Assembly: GCA_013397435.1 (NCBI GenBank)
Contig: VZRG01000871.1
Span: 244,090-308,089, forward strand
Length of the DNA: 64,000 nt
Origin: Erythrocercus mccallii
Lineage: Eukaryota; Chordata; Aves; Passeriformes; Dicruridae
Reading direction: 5' to 3'
Part shown: positions 62,254-64,000 of the stretch, piece after piece
Position numbering within the stretch: position 1 is the first letter of the stretch
Layout: each line of letters starts with the position of its first letter
Notes under the pieces: generated by a model
What the model saw: only the letters and a program-made list of their open reading frames with translations
Database searches by the model: none
What the model was told of the DNA's origin: nothing
Translations under genes and position numbers: made by a program

Positions 62254-63286
62254 TGAATACATGACCTGTGCTCTGAACAACCCTGAGACATATCTGCTGA
62301 TTTCTCTTCAATATTTTGCTACTGTACTATAGCCATATCAATTAATACCAAGCACCTTGCCCTCCAACAAATTATTTATTGCAGCAGAAATGCACAGTGA
62401 GCATTCAGGGGTTGTTTTCAGCACCTCTCCTGCATTAAAGTGTTGTGATGGCACCAGTAATATAGGAAGCGTCTCATGAAGGTTGCAGTTCTTGAGAGAA
62501 AATTATGGTCAACCTCAGATCTGCGTCTGCATTTCTACAGCTAGGCCTAAGATTTATCATTGGGTAAACTCACTTCCCAAAAATGTTCCTCCTTGTTATG
62601 TTTCTTGACCAGAAACCTCTGAAAATAGCTACTAAAAGAAGACAAAGAAAAACCAAGAAAAGAAAAGAGAAAGAGGTTAAACAAAGCACAGTCAACAAAC
62701 AAGCTGATAAATTTTAGGTACATTTCTTCTGTAATTTTGTTCATTTTTAAGAGGTTATCCAGACTGCTTTTCTTTTAACCATTGTCAGACTTAAACAGTG
62801 TAGCAGACCAGCTGGTCTTATACATGTAAAGCAATTTGCAGCCTCCATATAGTAAGAATTCAAGTTCTTGACACAAGGAACACTGACTTTTCTTTGATCT
62901 CTGAATAATGGAATTTTCAGAGAATTTTCTGCATTTAGTTATTTAGAGCTTTCAGAAAACTTGCCTTGAGGCCATTTTTTGGATCACACCTGTTTCCCAC
63001 CACAGTAAGCTTGACAGATTTAAGAATCTCTTGGATGTGAGTCAAATTTCATATTTTGTAATAGAATTGTTTCTTTGCATTCATGAGGCACCCGTCCTTC
63101 TCTGCTGTGACGTTTGTTGTTGATTATGCCACCTGACATGAACACTTTGAAATCTAGCCTTTCATTCTAAAACCAGGTTTAGACTGACTGTGCACAAAGG
63201 GAAATTTAAATAACATGAACTGGAAGTTGTGTGGCAGTAGGTGCTCCCACTTACTCTCCCTGTTGAAGAGTCAGGAAAACATAAAT
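62254..63286. other. Intergenic stretch: nothing recognised
   Basis: AT-rich sequence with no gene, RNA or repeat family that I recognise. Confidence 0.55.
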
Positions 63287-63331
63287 TTATAGAGTTGTTT
63301 GGGTTGGAAAAAACTCGAATATCAAGACAAC
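63287..63331 (-). mobile_element. Probable CR1 3'-terminal scrap (45 bases)
   Basis: ATAGAGTTGTTTGGGTTGGA followed by AAAAACTCGAATATCAAGAC resembles the last bases of antisense CR1 (consensus form ATAGAATxGTTTGGGTTGGA). It is very short, so the assignment is tentative. Confidence 0.5.
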
Positions 63332-64000
63332 TGTTACTAAGCAGCTATGCTTATTACCAGTTACATGAAGGGGACACTAGAAGTGAAGAGGGTGTGCTTT
63401 GACAGCACTCACATTTGCAGTATGTAGTTTTAAGGATACCTGTGATGTATGCAGAAGAAGAACCTTAAAGATATGTATATAACCATAAACTATATTTAGA
63501 TAAGGGAAATTAAATTATGCCACATGTAATACATTTTTTTCCTGTTTGTACCTAAAGCCATTTGGATGCAAAGCTCTACTACTAAGTATTCCTTTAAAGC
63601 TACAAATAGGGTAAATAGGATTGCCAGGCAATGGTGTAACACTGGCATTTGATGCAAATAGCACTGAAAACACCCACGTGCTGCACAGGTCCTGAATTTA
63701 TTAGGTGTACTTCAATTTCACTAATCTTGTCACAGTATAGATTAAGCTCATGAAATGCTTTTTCTCCTTAAATATAAGACCTTCTTAGCTTAACTTGGAT
63801 TTAAATGTTTACTCTCAGGATTTAGTAATAAATCAAAAATGACAGACATTATAGTTCAGCACAGACAGAGAATTCCTTCTCACCATCAAACCCATCTCCT
63901 GTCTCCTGCTTTCCAATTAGAGCCCAAAAAAGGAATCCATCCTCTTCTGAGATTTTAATATCTACTGTTCCATTTCAGAGTTCTCATCTCAAAAGTGAGA
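63332..64000. other. Intergenic stretch at the window end: nothing recognised
   Basis: AT-rich sequence. No gene or repeat seen. Confidence 0.55.

Noticed and set aside
1..64000. CRISPR arrays, prophage, operons, tRNA or rRNA genes
   Set aside because: No spaced direct-repeat array and no tRNA or rRNA signature was seen. The intron-exon layout and CR1 content mark this as vertebrate nuclear DNA.

Overview
The window is vertebrate, and most likely avian, nuclear DNA. It is AT-rich and gene-poor. Its recognisable interspersed repeats are CR1 LINE fragments (five or six copies) plus one solo LTR of the TGTCCTG...CATGACA type that is common in birds. Coding sequence is confined to short exons with clean splice sites. 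There are no bacterial-style genes, operons or CRISPR arrays.

The only gene I can support is the 5' end of LRP6, the Wnt co-receptor, on the minus strand. Coding exon 1 (48930-48984) supplies the start codon and signal peptide. Coding exon 2 (35597-35990) and exon 3 (102-299) supply most of the first YWTD beta-propeller. Reading frame and intron phase (1, then 2, then 2) are intact across all three exons, giving 216 codons that match the N-terminus of LRP6 and not its paralogue LRP5. The rest of the gene lies beyond base 1. Intron 1 is about 12.9 kb and intron 2 about 35.3 kb, so roughly three quarters of the window is intron.

Layout, left to right: partial intron 3 (1-101), exon 3, intron 2, exon 2, intron 1, exon 1 inside a CpG island (about 48.3-49.8 kb), then about 14 kb of upstream sequence with no gene that I recognise. 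Intron 2 holds a plus-strand CR1 fragment at 10.8-11.6 kb, an LTR-like segment near 13.2-13.6 kb and a long minus-strand CR1 at 14.2-16.8 kb. The CpG island holds GC boxes, a 52-base polypyrimidine tract, a short upstream ORF in the presumed leader, and a 125-base assembly gap (49072-49196) that hides part of the presumed promoter and 5' UTR. The upstream flank holds a CR1 copy split by a solo LTR (51.55-52.75 kb, with a 5-base target duplication) and three further CR1 remnants.

I found no previously undescribed system. The points most worth checking are the upstream ORF in the LRP6 leader, the nested LTR-in-CR1 insertion, the CpG-rich first half of exon 2, the TATA-bearing LTR-like segment in intron 2, and a few propeller residues that differ from the human protein. 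The long open frames across the CpG island run through the N gap and are artefacts of base composition.
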